From: Parapedobacter deserti
GTDB lineage: Bacteria; Bacteroidota; Bacteroidia; Sphingobacteriales; Sphingobacteriaceae
Direction: 5' to 3'
NCBI RefSeq assembly: GCF_042646065.1
Contig: NZ_JBHRTA010000022.1
Coordinates: forward strand, 62,001 to 126,000
DNA: 64,000 nt
The notes beneath the pieces are model-generated. The model searched no databases and was not told the DNA's origin. It saw only the letters and a list, made by a program, of their open reading frames with translations. The position numbers were made by a program, and so were the translations under genes. How positions within the stretch are numbered: position 1 is the stretch's first letter; each line of letters begins with the position of its first letter. Positions 1 to 8,641 of this stretch are shown here, in pieces.

Positions 1-1023
1 GAACTGCAAGAATCTGACGAACAGGATTTGTTTGAGCACCTGCGTATCGTCGTGGATAAAGGGCAGGCGTTGTTGCGTGTGGATAAGTTCTTGATGAACA
101 GAATAGAGCATGCTTCCCGTAACCGGATCCAAAACGCGATAGCGGCTGGAACGGTACTGGTAAATGGGCAGCAGGTAAAAGCCAGTTATAAGGTAAAGCC
201 GCTGGATACGGTCTCAGTCGTTTTGCCCCACCCGCCTCGTGATACGGAGATTTACCCAGAAGACATCCCATTAGACATTCAATACGAAGACGACGACCTA
301 CTGGTAGTAAACAAACCTGCAGGCATGGTCGTGCACCCAGGTCACAACAACTATACCGGCACGCTGGTGAATGCGCTCGCGTATCATTTCGAAACATTTC
401 CTCAATTGCCCGGAAACGATGGTCGGCCCGGACTGGTACACCGGATCGATAAGGACACCAGCGGCCTGCTGGTAATCGGCAAGAACGACTGGGCCCTGAC
501 GCACTTAGCCAAGCAATTTTTTGATCATAGCATATCGCGCAGGTACATTGCGTTGGCATGGGGGGATATCGCCAGCGATGGAAGTGTTACCGGATATATC
601 GGCCGCAGCGCCAAGGACCGCCGGGTAATGAGCATGTATGATGATCCGGATAAAGGCAAGTGGTCAGTTACGCATTACCGTGTGTTGGAACGGCTCGGCT
701 ACGTGACGCTGCTCGAATGCCGGCTGGAGACTGGCCGCACCCATCAAATCCGCGCGCATTTTCAGTCGATCGGACATCCGTTGTTTAATGATGCGGTATA
801 CGGTGGCGATCGCATTCTTAAGGGAACGGTGTTCAACAAGTACCGGCAGTTTGTGGATAATTGCTTTTCCTTGCTGCCCCGGCAGGCTCTTCATGCGCAA
901 AGCCTCGGATTCGTTCACCCCAGGTCTCGGGAATCGCTGGAGTTTAATACGCCGTTGCCTGACGACTTCCGGCTATGTCTGGAAAAGTGGCGTGGGTATG
1001 TTTACGCCAACTTAGAGAGATAA
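1..1023 (+). CDS. RluD-family 23S rRNA pseudouridine synthase, 5' end outside the window
   Basis: Isomerises specific uridines of large-subunit rRNA to pseudouridine. The frame is open from base 1 (codons for ELQESDEQD come before the first possible TTG start at 28), so the true start lies upstream and the gene is partial. An S4-type RNA-binding domain covers roughly the first 60 visible residues (RVDKFL, then NAIAAGTVLVNG). The catalytic RluA/RluD motif HRIDKDTSGLL follows, with the catalytic Asp codon near nt 448, and then the conserved RTHQIRAH near nt 740. RluD, RluC and RluA cannot be separated from one copy, but the S4 domain plus this motif favours RluD. Family certain, exact target rRNA position inferred. 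Confidence 0.93.
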   Translation, partial: ELQESDEQDLFEHLRIVVDKGQALLRVDKFLMNRIEHASRNRIQNAIAAGTVLVNGQQVKASYKVKPLDTVSVVLPHPPRDTEIYPEDIPLDIQYEDDDLLVVNKPAGMVVHPGHNNYTGTLVNALAYHFETFPQLPGNDGRPGLVHRIDKDTSGLLVIGKNDWALTHLAKQFFDHSISRRYIALAWGDIASDGSVTGYIGRSAKDRRVMSMYDDPDKGKWSVTHYRVLERLGYVTLLECRLETGRTHQIRAHFQSIGHPLFNDAVYGGDRILKGTVFNKYRQFVDNCFSLLPRQALHAQSLGFVHPRSRESLEFNTPLPDDFRLCLEKWRGYVYANLER

Positions 1024-1097
1024 AGGAGCGCGAAAAGCAATGATGAGCAAGTAAGAAGCTTGGAGTAAAGGACTAACGTTTTCAGATCAGCAAGTAC

Positions 1098-1970
1098 ATG
1101 CCGCTACATTATATTGATTTTAATAACAAGTTTATTCCGGAAAATGACGCGATATTTGTTTCGGACAACCGTTCCTTCCGTTACGGCGATGGCCTGTTTG
1201 AGACCATGCGATGGATGGACGGCGATATCCGTTTTCTAGCTTACCACGCGGCAAGGCTTCATGAGGGCATGCGCATGTTGCAATTGGAGCATACCCCGGC
1301 ATTAGACGCCGATATGATCCGTTCCCGAGCAGCTGCACTCATTAGGAGAAACGAACTGGAAGGCCAGCATGTTCGGATCCGGCTTCAGGTTTATCGGGAC
1401 GGCGGAGGACTATACAGCCCACAACAGAATAAGGCGGCATACGTGATGAGCGTTTCCCGGCTCGATCCAGACGATGTAAAACACCGGAAAGTCGGGCTCA
1501 TTGTAGATGTTTATACTGAATACCGCAAGCCGTACAGCGAGCTGTCAAAATTGAAGTCGGCTAATTCCCTGATCTATGTCATGGCAGGACTGCACCGAAA
1601 GAAGAATGGGTTGGATGACGTGCTGATACTGAATCAGGAAGGATATCTCTGTGAATCGCTAAGTTCTAATGTCTTCATATGGTATGGCAAAAAGCTTTAC
1701 ACACCCGCCATCAGCGAGGGGTGTATTGACGGTGTAATGCGAAAAGTCGTAATCAACATCGCATTGGCCAGCGGGTTGGATGTGATTGAAGCGCAGATTA
1801 GTCCAGCCGTCATGCTTGAAGCGGATGAAATTTTCCACACCAACGCCATTCACGGTGTGCAATGGGTGATGGGCTACAAGCAAAAGCGTTATTTCAACCG
1901 AATCTCGCGCATGCTGCAGGAAAAGCTGCTTGCGGTGGGGGGTGACGATGAATATGCCAATATGCCTTAG
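1098..1970 (+). CDS. Aminotransferase class IV (BCAT / ADC lyase / D-Ala transaminase fold)
   Basis: PLP enzyme of fold type IV, 290 aa. Visible family marks: SFRYGDGLFET (residues 26-36), the probable PLP lysine K153 in KLKSAN (the K-x-x-N arrangement of this fold), and GLDDVLILNQEGYLCESLSSNVF-type sequence with the glutamate of the E-x-x-x-N motif at about 186. The branched-chain transaminase, aminodeoxychorismate lyase and D-amino acid transaminase subfamilies share these residues. The short length and lack of BCAT-specific motifs lean towards a PabC/DAT-like enzyme, but the substrate is not decided by sequence. It is preceded by a 74-nt gap after the pseudouridine synthase, and its stop abuts the stop of the convergent T9SS plug gene with no spacer. 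Confidence 0.85.
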   Translation: MPLHYIDFNNKFIPENDAIFVSDNRSFRYGDGLFETMRWMDGDIRFLAYHAARLHEGMRMLQLEHTPALDADMIRSRAAALIRRNELEGQHVRIRLQVYRDGGGLYSPQQNKAAYVMSVSRLDPDDVKHRKVGLIVDVYTEYRKPYSELSKLKSANSLIYVMAGLHRKKNGLDDVLILNQEGYLCESLSSNVFIWYGKKLYTPAISEGCIDGVMRKVVINIALASGLDVIEAQISPAVMLEADEIFHTNAIHGVQWVMGYKQKRYFNRISRMLQEKLLAVGGDDEYANMP

Positions 1971-3290
1971 TTACTTGACGGTATCAATATCAGCGTACCC
2001 GACCAGCTCATCCCAGGTCGTCCCTTGACGGCGTACATAAACCAATATCTGGTAAGTGTTGTCCGTTTCAAAATGGTTTCCGCTGGAAAAAGATACATCG
2101 ATCTCGCCCGATGAATTGACATAGGCGTATTCGTAGTCATACAAGCCCTGTTTAAGCAGGATGGCACCCTGCCATTTTTTCTGGGAGTCGTTGTACGCCA
2201 TCCTGTTGATCTCATCAAGCCTGTAATTGTTGAATCCGCCTACAACGTATACCGCGCCGTCGCCCCCCTTGTCATCCAACAATGCAAAGGTAACCCAGGC
2301 ATAGTCCGATTCGGTGTCCGCGCTGGCCTTATCTTGGTTGCGGATAAAAAACGCCCCATTTTCATCGAACACCGAGGCGTAAGACGCATCGGTGTACTTC
2401 TCATCCGGTACAAGATCTATCCTTACGGCACTGTCTAGGCGGATGTTTGCCACGCGTTCTGACGCCAGCCGTAAACTGCGGAGATCTATATACCGAAATT
2501 CATTGCCGCCCGCGAAATCCAAGGTGTTATTGTCGTTATAGATCAGTTCATTGTTGTTGACGAACCGTGGAGTAGTGAGCCATTCCCTGATATCGGGGCG
2601 GTTGTTTTGCATAACCAGGATTTTGACGTCCTGATAGGGGTTGTTTATGGTAAGTCCGCCTGTACTGATTCTGAGGTTCAGTTTCTGGTTTTTATTGCGC
2701 TTGGAAATATCGATTGAAGGAAATAATTCAGTGTAAACTGGCATAAGCGGCGAAAGTACATAGAAGCGCCGGGTGATGACCAATCTGCTTTTGTCGGCAT
2801 CTTCGTAAACCTTCAGCAAGTAGTTTCCGGCTAATTTCGGTCGGATGTTGCTGGTCGGGAAATCAACACGGTAATGGGTATAGGGCTGGAGGGTATTTAC
2901 CGACGTTTGGTAATCTAAGACTCGTTCTTCATTAAAACCCTCGGCGTATTCGAGCGGGGAGAGCCTGCTTGGGTTCCAGTTGGCGTCGCAGTGTTCGATG
3001 CTGAAATAATAGTTGCGAACATCGGCCCTGAGGTCGTCAAATGACAACGCTAGCCTGTCACCGCTGTGCAACTCGATGACAGGCAATGCATTCTCCTGCT
3101 CCGCCGGGAAAAATTGAACACTTTTAATAGCCTCAAGGTAATTGACATTATCATAGACCAGCTCCTGTTGGGGGCTGCGTTCGCGCGTTGGGCGTTTTTT
3201 GCGGGCTTTCTGTGCTACCACGCCGAAGCCAACGTGGATGAGCGCTAACAAGAGAATGGATTTTTTGATCATAAAGTCATACTTGTTCAT
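1971..3290 (-). CDS. Type IX secretion system plug-domain protein (DUF5103 family)
   Basis: 439 aa with a cleavable signal peptide (MIKKSILLLALIHVGFG then VVAQ). The body matches what I know of the DUF5103 / T9SS plug family, which contributes to sealing the SprA translocon in Bacteroidota: YDNVNYLEAIKSVQFFP near the N-terminus, YFSIEHCDANW, then a beta-rich C-terminal half ending with a carbohydrate-binding-like (GGFNNYRL) segment. The start is placed at 3290 because a GGAGG ribosome site (3301-3305) precedes it; the longer frame to 3341 would run into the upstream gene. It follows the ABC-F gene by 5 nt, so the two are probably cotranscribed. Family call is good; assignment as the SprA plug itself is inference. 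Confidence 0.82.
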   Translation of the reverse strand: MNKYDFMIKKSILLLALIHVGFGVVAQKARKKRPTRERSPQQELVYDNVNYLEAIKSVQFFPAEQENALPVIELHSGDRLALSFDDLRADVRNYYFSIEHCDANWNPSRLSPLEYAEGFNEERVLDYQTSVNTLQPYTHYRVDFPTSNIRPKLAGNYLLKVYEDADKSRLVITRRFYVLSPLMPVYTELFPSIDISKRNKNQKLNLRISTGGLTINNPYQDVKILVMQNNRPDIREWLTTPRFVNNNELIYNDNNTLDFAGGNEFRYIDLRSLRLASERVANIRLDSAVRIDLVPDEKYTDASYASVFDENGAFFIRNQDKASADTESDYAWVTFALLDDKGGDGAVYVVGGFNNYRLDEINRMAYNDSQKKWQGAILLKQGLYDYEYAYVNSSGEIDVSFSSGNHFETDNTYQILVYVRRQGTTWDELVGYADIDTVK

Positions 3291-3295
3291 GCCGA

Positions 3296-5209
3296 TTATC
3301 CCTCCTCCAGCATCATGATCTCTGAGGCTAGCTTCTCCCACTGTTCTTGCACTACCCGAAGTTCTTTTTTCAAGGATTCATACTGTCTGGAGATTTCCCC
3401 CAATTTCTGGCTGTCGGAATAAATACGTTCTTCTGCCATGGCCACTTCAATTTCTTTTATCGCGTGTTCTTTCTCGGTGATACGCTGCTCGATACCTTCC
3501 AGTTCCTTGTGCAACTTTTTAGCCTGACGTTCCTTGTTGTCATCCTTTTTCAGCGGCTCTTCCTTGGCTGGTTTAGGTGGTTCAGCGGCCTTTTGCGTGT
3601 CAATTTTCTGGGGGCGCTTAGCTTGCCAAGCTTCATACTCTTGATAAGTTCCAGGGTATTCTTTAATTTTTCGGTCTTCAATAAACCAGATTTTATTGGC
3701 TACGTTGTCCAGTAAATAGCGGTCGTGCGATACCAGGATAAAGGTCCCTTCGAATTGCCTGAGCGCCTGTATAAGAATGTTGACGGACTGGATGTCCAGA
3801 TGGTTGGTCGGCTCGTCGAGTACTAAGAAATTAGCATCGGCGGTAAGTGCTTTCGCTAATGCCACCCGCGATTTTTCGCCACCTGAAAGTACCCGTATCT
3901 TTTTGAATACGTCATCGCCGGTGAAAAGGAAACAGCCAAGGATGGAGCGCAGCTCGGTTTCCGAATGCTTGGGGGCGAATGCCTGCAGCTCCCGCAGGAT
4001 TTCGTTGTCGAGGTGGAGCGCTTCCAACTGGTGTTGCGCAAAGAATGTTTGTGTGACGTTATGACCAGTCTCGCATTTGCCGGTAAAATCTCCGTCTGCA
4101 CCGGCCACAATGCGCAACAGGGTAGACTTGCCCTTTCCGTTGGCGCCGATTAAGGCAATTTTATCACCTTTTTCAATGATCGCGTCGGCGCGTTCGAGAA
4201 TGGGAATGCCGGGATACGACTTAGATACGTTTTCCAGCATTACCACATGCCTGCCGGATTGTTTGCTGAACTTAAAACGGAAGTTTACCGTGGGATTGTA
4301 GTCATCCACGTCATCCACTTTTTCCATGCGCTCGAGCGCTTTGATCCGGGACTGCACCATCTTGGCCTTGCTGGCCTTAGCTCGGAACCGTTCAATAAGC
4401 CGCTCCTCCTGCTTGATTTTTGCTTGCTGATTCTTATATTGATTGCCCTGTATCTCTTCACGTAAGGCTTTCTCTTCCAAATAGAAACTGTAATTTCCGG
4501 AATATTGGATCAGTTTTCCTCGCTTTGACTCGACGATGGAATCGACTACGCGATCGAGGAAGTAGCGATCATGGGACACAATGACGATGGCACCCTCGAA
4601 TGCTTGCAGGTAGCTTTCGAGCCACTTGATGGAAGGAAGGTCAAGGTGATTGGTAGGTTCGTCTAACAATAGGATGTCGGGGGCTTGGAGCAGGATTCGA
4701 GCAAGCATGACGCGCATGCGCCATCCTCCAGAAAACTCGGAAAGGGTGCGTTTTTGGTCACTGTCGCTGAAGCCCAGGCCCGCGAGTATCTCATGGGCCC
4801 GGTACTCGATGTTGTAGCCGTCAAGCGCCTCGAACTCTGTTTGCTTGTCACTAAGTTTCAGGATTATATCATCTGAGTAGTCTTTTTCAAGTTTCTCAAG
4901 CAACCGCTCTATTTCGGAATGCAATTGGTTCTGACGTTCGAAGGCTTCCATTGCGACGTGCAGAATACTTTTGTCGGACACATAGGACAGCAGGTCCTGA
5001 TTGAGGTAGCCGATTTTAATGTCCTTTGCCATTGATATGCTACCCGAAGTAGGCTTATAGTCACCAACAATCAATTTCAGCAACGTGGTTTTTCCGGTGC
5101 CGTTGGCTCCTATAAGTCCAGTCTTATCGCCGGGCTTGATATGCCAGTTCGCTTCATCATACAGGGCACGGGCGCCTATTTCGAACGTAAGGTTGTTTAT
5201 CGCAATCAT
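3296..5209 (-). CDS. ABC-F family ATPase (Uup/YdiF-like translation factor)
   Basis: 637 aa soluble protein with two ABC modules and no membrane segments, typical of ribosome-associated ABC-F proteins. Module 1: Walker A GANGTGKTT (34-42), signature SEFSGGW (157-163), Walker B LLLDEPTNHLD (about 180-190), switch SHDRY (212). Module 2: Walker A GANGKGKST (355-363), signature LSGGEKS (441-447), LDEPTNHLD (464-472). The charged linker (about 245-300) and a C-terminal coiled coil (about 555-637) resemble Uup. Start MIAINNLTF at 5209 is chosen because the Bacteroidota -7 box TACCTTTG sits 8 nt upstream; the longer frame to 5314 would overlap the divergent pyrD. Function in rescuing or tuning ribosomes is family knowledge. 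Confidence 0.92.
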   Translation of the reverse strand: MIAINNLTFEIGARALYDEANWHIKPGDKTGLIGANGTGKTTLLKLIVGDYKPTSGSISMAKDIKIGYLNQDLLSYVSDKSILHVAMEAFERQNQLHSEIERLLEKLEKDYSDDIILKLSDKQTEFEALDGYNIEYRAHEILAGLGFSDSDQKRTLSEFSGGWRMRVMLARILLQAPDILLLDEPTNHLDLPSIKWLESYLQAFEGAIVIVSHDRYFLDRVVDSIVESKRGKLIQYSGNYSFYLEEKALREEIQGNQYKNQQAKIKQEERLIERFRAKASKAKMVQSRIKALERMEKVDDVDDYNPTVNFRFKFSKQSGRHVVMLENVSKSYPGIPILERADAIIEKGDKIALIGANGKGKSTLLRIVAGADGDFTGKCETGHNVTQTFFAQHQLEALHLDNEILRELQAFAPKHSETELRSILGCFLFTGDDVFKKIRVLSGGEKSRVALAKALTADANFLVLDEPTNHLDIQSVNILIQALRQFEGTFILVSHDRYLLDNVANKIWFIEDRKIKEYPGTYQEYEAWQAKRPQKIDTQKAAEPPKPAKEEPLKKDDNKERQAKKLHKELEGIEQRITEKEHAIKEIEVAMAEERIYSDSQKLGEISRQYESLKKELRVVQEQWEKLASEIMMLEEG

Positions 5210-5217
5210 ATTGGTTG

Positions 5218-5225
5218 CAAAGGTA
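5218..5225 (-). promoter_or_regulatory. Promoter -7 box (TACCTTTG) of the ABC-F gene
   Basis: Exact match to the Bacteroidota TAnnTTTG element on the minus strand, 8 nt before the ATG at 5209. No TTTG at the expected -33 distance. Confidence 0.7.
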
Positions 5226-5245
5226 CGAAAAAGGCAAGGGTTTGT

Positions 5246-5253
5246 TAACTTTG
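5246..5253 (+). promoter_or_regulatory. Promoter -7 box (TAACTTTG) of pyrD, 4 nt from the ATG
   Basis: Exact TAnnTTTG match. With transcription starting a few bases downstream, the pyrD mRNA should have almost no leader. Only 48 bp separate the start codons of the divergent ABC-F and pyrD genes. Confidence 0.72.
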
Positions 5254-5257
5254 TCCC

Positions 5258-6286
5258 ATGTATAAACTGGTAAAACCTTTGCTCTTCGGAATTGATCCGG
5301 AAGCTGCGCATCATACTGTTTCGGGAGGGCTAAAGTCGCTTGGTAAGCTTCCCGGAAGCAAACGATTGCTGAGATCGCTCTACGGTTATGACCATCCGAA
5401 ACTTGAGCGGGAAGTGTTTGGCCTGAAATTCAAAAATCCCGTCGGGTTGGCCGCCGGATTTGATAAGAATGCTGAGTATGTAGAGGAAATGGCGGCGCTG
5501 GGTTTCGGGTTCGTAGAGATCGGAACGGTAACTCCACGCCCACAGCCGGGAAATGATAAACCAAGGTTGTTCCGATTGGTGGAAGACAACGCGCTGGTAA
5601 ACCGGATGGGGTTCAACAACCAGGGAGCTGATGTAGCGGCGACACGGCTGTCGCACCTTAAAGACAGGAAACAGCTCATCATCGGGGGGAATATTGGTAA
5701 GAACAAAGCAACAGCTAATGAAGACGCGGTAAGTGATTATATCAAGTGTTTCGATGCATTGTTCGATGTCGTAGACTATTTTGTGGTCAATGTGAGCTCT
5801 CCCAATACACCTGGCCTACGCGCCCTGCAGGAAAAGCAACCGCTGATGCACCTATTGAACGCGTTGCAGCAGCGTAACAGCAAACAGGGTATTTCACGGC
5901 CGATCCTGCTGAAAATCGCCCCTGATCTTTCAAACAACCAGTTAGATGACGTTGTGGAAATTGTACTCGCAACGGGTATTTCGGGGGTTATCGCTACCAA
6001 TACGACCATTTCACGCGACGGCCTGAAAAGCCCCATGGCACTAGCGTCGGAAGCAGGGGGGCTAAGCGGAAAACCATTGGCAGAACGGTCTACGGCAGTT
6101 ATCCGGTACTTGGCAGCGAAATCGGGCAACGCGTTTCCCATCATCGGGGTAGGCGGAATACATAGCCCAGAGGATGCACTTGAAAAGCTGGAAGCCGGTG
6201 CAGCGTTGGTTCAGTTATATACAGGTTTTATCTATGAGGGACCGGGGCTGATCAAGCGTATTTGCAAAAAAATAGCCCTCGGATGA
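5258..6286 (+). CDS. pyrD: Dihydroorotate dehydrogenase, quinone-dependent (class 2)
   Basis: Membrane-associated flavoenzyme oxidising dihydroorotate to orotate in pyrimidine synthesis, passing electrons to quinone. 342 aa, the normal length of class 2. Visible: the class-2 N-terminal helix region (GIDPEAAHH, 11-19), AAGFDKN (65-71) for FMN, NRMGFNNQG (115-123), the catalytic-serine loop NVSSPNTPGLR (178-188), ATNTT, and the C-terminal glycine-rich phosphate site IGVGGI. Start at 5258 fits the promoter box 4 nt upstream. The final codons double as one arm of a hairpin terminator that serves the opposite strand (see 6265-6303). Single-gene transcription unit. Confidence 0.96.
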   Translation: MYKLVKPLLFGIDPEAAHHTVSGGLKSLGKLPGSKRLLRSLYGYDHPKLEREVFGLKFKNPVGLAAGFDKNAEYVEEMAALGFGFVEIGTVTPRPQPGNDKPRLFRLVEDNALVNRMGFNNQGADVAATRLSHLKDRKQLIIGGNIGKNKATANEDAVSDYIKCFDALFDVVDYFVVNVSSPNTPGLRALQEKQPLMHLLNALQQRNSKQGISRPILLKIAPDLSNNQLDDVVEIVLATGISGVIATNTTISRDGLKSPMALASEAGGLSGKPLAERSTAVIRYLAAKSGNAFPIIGVGGIHSPEDALEKLEAGAALVQLYTGFIYEGPGLIKRICKKIALG

Positions 6287-6303
6287 TTGCATCCGAGGGC
6301 TAT
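6265..6303 (-). terminator. Intrinsic terminator of the gyrA-TPR unit, overlapping the pyrD 3' end
   Basis: A perfect 14-bp stem (6272-6285 with 6290-6303, loop ATTG). On the minus strand it is followed by a run of T (seven A at 6266-6272 on the plus strand). On the plus strand no T run follows, so it works mainly for the minus-strand genes. The stem contains the pyrD stop codon (6284-6286). Confidence 0.85.
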
Positions 6304-6327
6304 GGTCACATCTCTTAAGCCGCTAGC

Positions 6328-7500
6328 CTATTGGAGCGCATCAATACGTGCCTGCAACTCGTCGATTTTAGCTTGGTCCTCTTTGATTTCGTAGTATTTT
6401 TTGAGGTTGGCCAATGCTAAATAAGAGTTGCCGTCGACCTCGACCGCTTTTTCCAGGTATGGTAGGGCGGAGTCAAAAATGTCATACGCTTTTTTGATTT
6501 CCGCGTCATATTCCGATTGTGGTAGACTAGCGTTATTTGTTTTATTGAAATGGTCGATACCCCGGTTCAGGATCAATCCGCCGAGGTTGATATTGGCCTC
6601 CAGGTAATTTGGATCGATTTCCAAGGCCTTTTTGTAAGATGCTTCTGCTTTCTCCAAATCACCTGTTTCACTATAGGCAATGCCGAGGTAGTAATGCAGG
6701 TTTTTATTGTTTGGGTCTTTTGCTACCTGCTCATTGATAGTGTTGATGATTTTATCTTGATTGCCGGCCATGAGGTTCAGCTCGATGTTCTGAGTAGCCA
6801 ATTCGTTGTCCTCGGGATACTTGCTTGCTCCCACTTCAGCGTACTTAATGGCATTGGTCGTATCGCCTTGCATGAGGTACAGGCGGGATACATCCAGAAT
6901 AATCTGTTTGTTATTGGAGAAGCTGTCTATGGGCACAAGTTCCACGTATTTGGAAAGTGCCTTATCATATTGCTGTGAATTGACAGCGGCAAGACCTGAA
7001 TAATACAATAACGTCGTATCTCCGGGCAAGTAGTTCAGGCCTTTATCAAACGCGCTGTACGCGCTTTCGAAGTCCTGGCTATCCCATGCTTTCACGCCAT
7101 TGTTCAGCTCATACTGAGCCAAAATAGAATTAAGGATGCTGAGATTCTGCTCGTTTTCCTTTTCGGTGTCAAGGCTTATCGCTTTTTCACGGGCCTCGAC
7201 CGCCTTTTGCATGTAGCCAGCTGACGCTTCGGTTGAATCGAGCAACGCCAGATCAGCATTCACCAAGGCATAGTATGTCCATGTTTCCGCCAGTTCCATT
7301 GTTTTTTCGTGCTCGATGGCTTTTTCCAGTGCCTCTTTAGCGGCATTCAAATCGCTGGCACCTAACGCGGGGTTTCCTATGGATTTGACCTCATTGAACT
7401 TATCATAGCTTGCTTTTGCCTTTCTCAGGTTGCCGGTTTGTGAAAATGCCACAGATGTGGCGAACACCATTGCACCTAATAAGATGAATTTCACTTTCAT
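6328..7500 (-). CDS. Secreted tetratricopeptide repeat protein
   Basis: 390 aa with a clear signal peptide (MKVKFILLGAMVFATSVAFSQ), so exported to the periplasm or surface. The body is a chain of TPR helices: a canonical repeat is seen around residues 255-290 (NLHYYLGIAYSETGDLEKAE, then YKKALEIDPNYLEA), with degenerate copies before it and a C-terminal repeat (YLALANLKKYYEIK). TPR arrays bind proteins; no catalytic motif is visible. It lies 4 nt after another TPR gene that itself overlaps the end of gyrA, so gyrA and both TPR genes look like one transcription unit ended by the hairpin at 6265-6303. Role unknown. Confidence 0.88.
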   Translation of the reverse strand: MKVKFILLGAMVFATSVAFSQTGNLRKAKASYDKFNEVKSIGNPALGASDLNAAKEALEKAIEHEKTMELAETWTYYALVNADLALLDSTEASAGYMQKAVEAREKAISLDTEKENEQNLSILNSILAQYELNNGVKAWDSQDFESAYSAFDKGLNYLPGDTTLLYYSGLAAVNSQQYDKALSKYVELVPIDSFSNNKQIILDVSRLYLMQGDTTNAIKYAEVGASKYPEDNELATQNIELNLMAGNQDKIINTINEQVAKDPNNKNLHYYLGIAYSETGDLEKAEASYKKALEIDPNYLEANINLGGLILNRGIDHFNKTNNASLPQSEYDAEIKKAYDIFDSALPYLEKAVEVDGNSYLALANLKKYYEIKEDQAKIDELQARIDALQ

Positions 7501-7504
7501 GATC

Positions 7505-8641
7505 TTAGTTTACTGTGAGTTGATTTAATATGTTATTTACTCGTTCCAACTGGATAATATCTCCCGATTGATCGTACAATACCGCAAGGGATTTCAACGC
7601 GCTGACCTCGGAGGGCCTTATTTGGTTTGCTTTTAACAAATATTCCTGCGCTTTGTTTTCTTTGTCTTCGTCCGCCGGGTTATCAATGTATTCTTTAAGA
7701 TAAAGCAGTCCCAGTTGCAGATTGCCTTCGAAATTGTTTGCATCCAGGCTAATCACTTTTTCATAATATCTTTTAGCGTTAGCTGTGTTGCCTTCCATTT
7801 CGTTGGCAAAACCGGCGATGTAGTTCAGATTAACATTTTCAGGCTCATGTGCAATGGCCTCATCGACCAGCGGTACTATAGCAGCATACGCCTCATCCGC
7901 CACGTAGAGGTTTATCAGCGCAAATAAAATTTCCTTATTATCGGGAAATTGCTCCCTTCCAGTGAGTAAGGTGTTCAACATTGCCGGTTTGTCGTGTTTT
8001 TTTCGGTAGAGTTCGGCTAACTCCAGTATATAAACAGGCGAAGAAGTTTCCCGTTGGCGCGTAAACGCTTGATAGCGCTTTATAGCGTCGTCTTCTCCTC
8101 CAATTTTGGTGCTCAATACGGCGAGGTTGTGTTTGACGTCAATGGCCGAGCCACTGATGGAGTCTACCTGGCGGTATTGATTGAAGGCCTCTTCGTAGTT
8201 GGCCTTTGCAACCGCACGATTGGCTTTGATAAGATATGCATTTGCCAGTGACCGTTTGATGTAGTTGACTTCGGGGCCATGTTCATAGCTCAGCTGCTTA
8301 TTGTTTACCAGCTTCCGGAGCGATGCCGAAGCAATGTCAATGGGATCGGCAGGATACTTTTGCGTGCGGTTGGAATCTACTACTGCCAATGTACTGTACA
8401 CCAACCCGCGCAGCAGGTTGTTCCGAAAGCTGGTCGAATCGCGCTTGGTCTTATACGCCTCGTCAGCAAACTTTCGGGCGGCCTCCAAATGTTTGAAATC
8501 TTTGGTCTTGGTGTACATCGCAAAATTGTTGTTGCCTTCCTTTAAGTTGGATTGGGCAACAGCCGGCAATGTAATGACTGCCAATAGCGCAGCAAGCAAT
8601 AATGCGCTTCCTAAGTTAATTGTCCGATTGTGTCGATTCAT
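7505..8641 (-). CDS. Secreted tetratricopeptide repeat protein overlapping the gyrA 3' end
   Basis: About 378 aa. N-terminal signal peptide (MNRHNRTINLG, then SALLLAALLAVITLPAVAQ). TPR motifs include NYEEAFNQYRQVD and the well-formed NLNYIAGFANEMEGNTANAK repeat near residue 275, and SALKSLAVLYDQSGD near the end. Start codons at 8692, 8671, 8659 and 8641 are all in frame inside gyrA. I chose 8641 because it gives the shortest overlap with gyrA (26 nt) and the most typical signal peptide; 8659 is the main alternative. Paralogous in style to the gene 4 nt downstream (6328-7500). Function unknown; the link with gyrA is positional only. Confidence 0.85.
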   Translation of the reverse strand: MNRHNRTINLGSALLLAALLAVITLPAVAQSNLKEGNNNFAMYTKTKDFKHLEAARKFADEAYKTKRDSTSFRNNLLRGLVYSTLAVVDSNRTQKYPADPIDIASASLRKLVNNKQLSYEHGPEVNYIKRSLANAYLIKANRAVAKANYEEAFNQYRQVDSISGSAIDVKHNLAVLSTKIGGEDDAIKRYQAFTRQRETSSPVYILELAELYRKKHDKPAMLNTLLTGREQFPDNKEILFALINLYVADEAYAAIVPLVDEAIAHEPENVNLNYIAGFANEMEGNTANAKRYYEKVISLDANNFEGNLQLGLLYLKEYIDNPADEDKENKAQEYLLKANQIRPSEVSALKSLAVLYDQSGDIIQLERVNNILNQLTVN

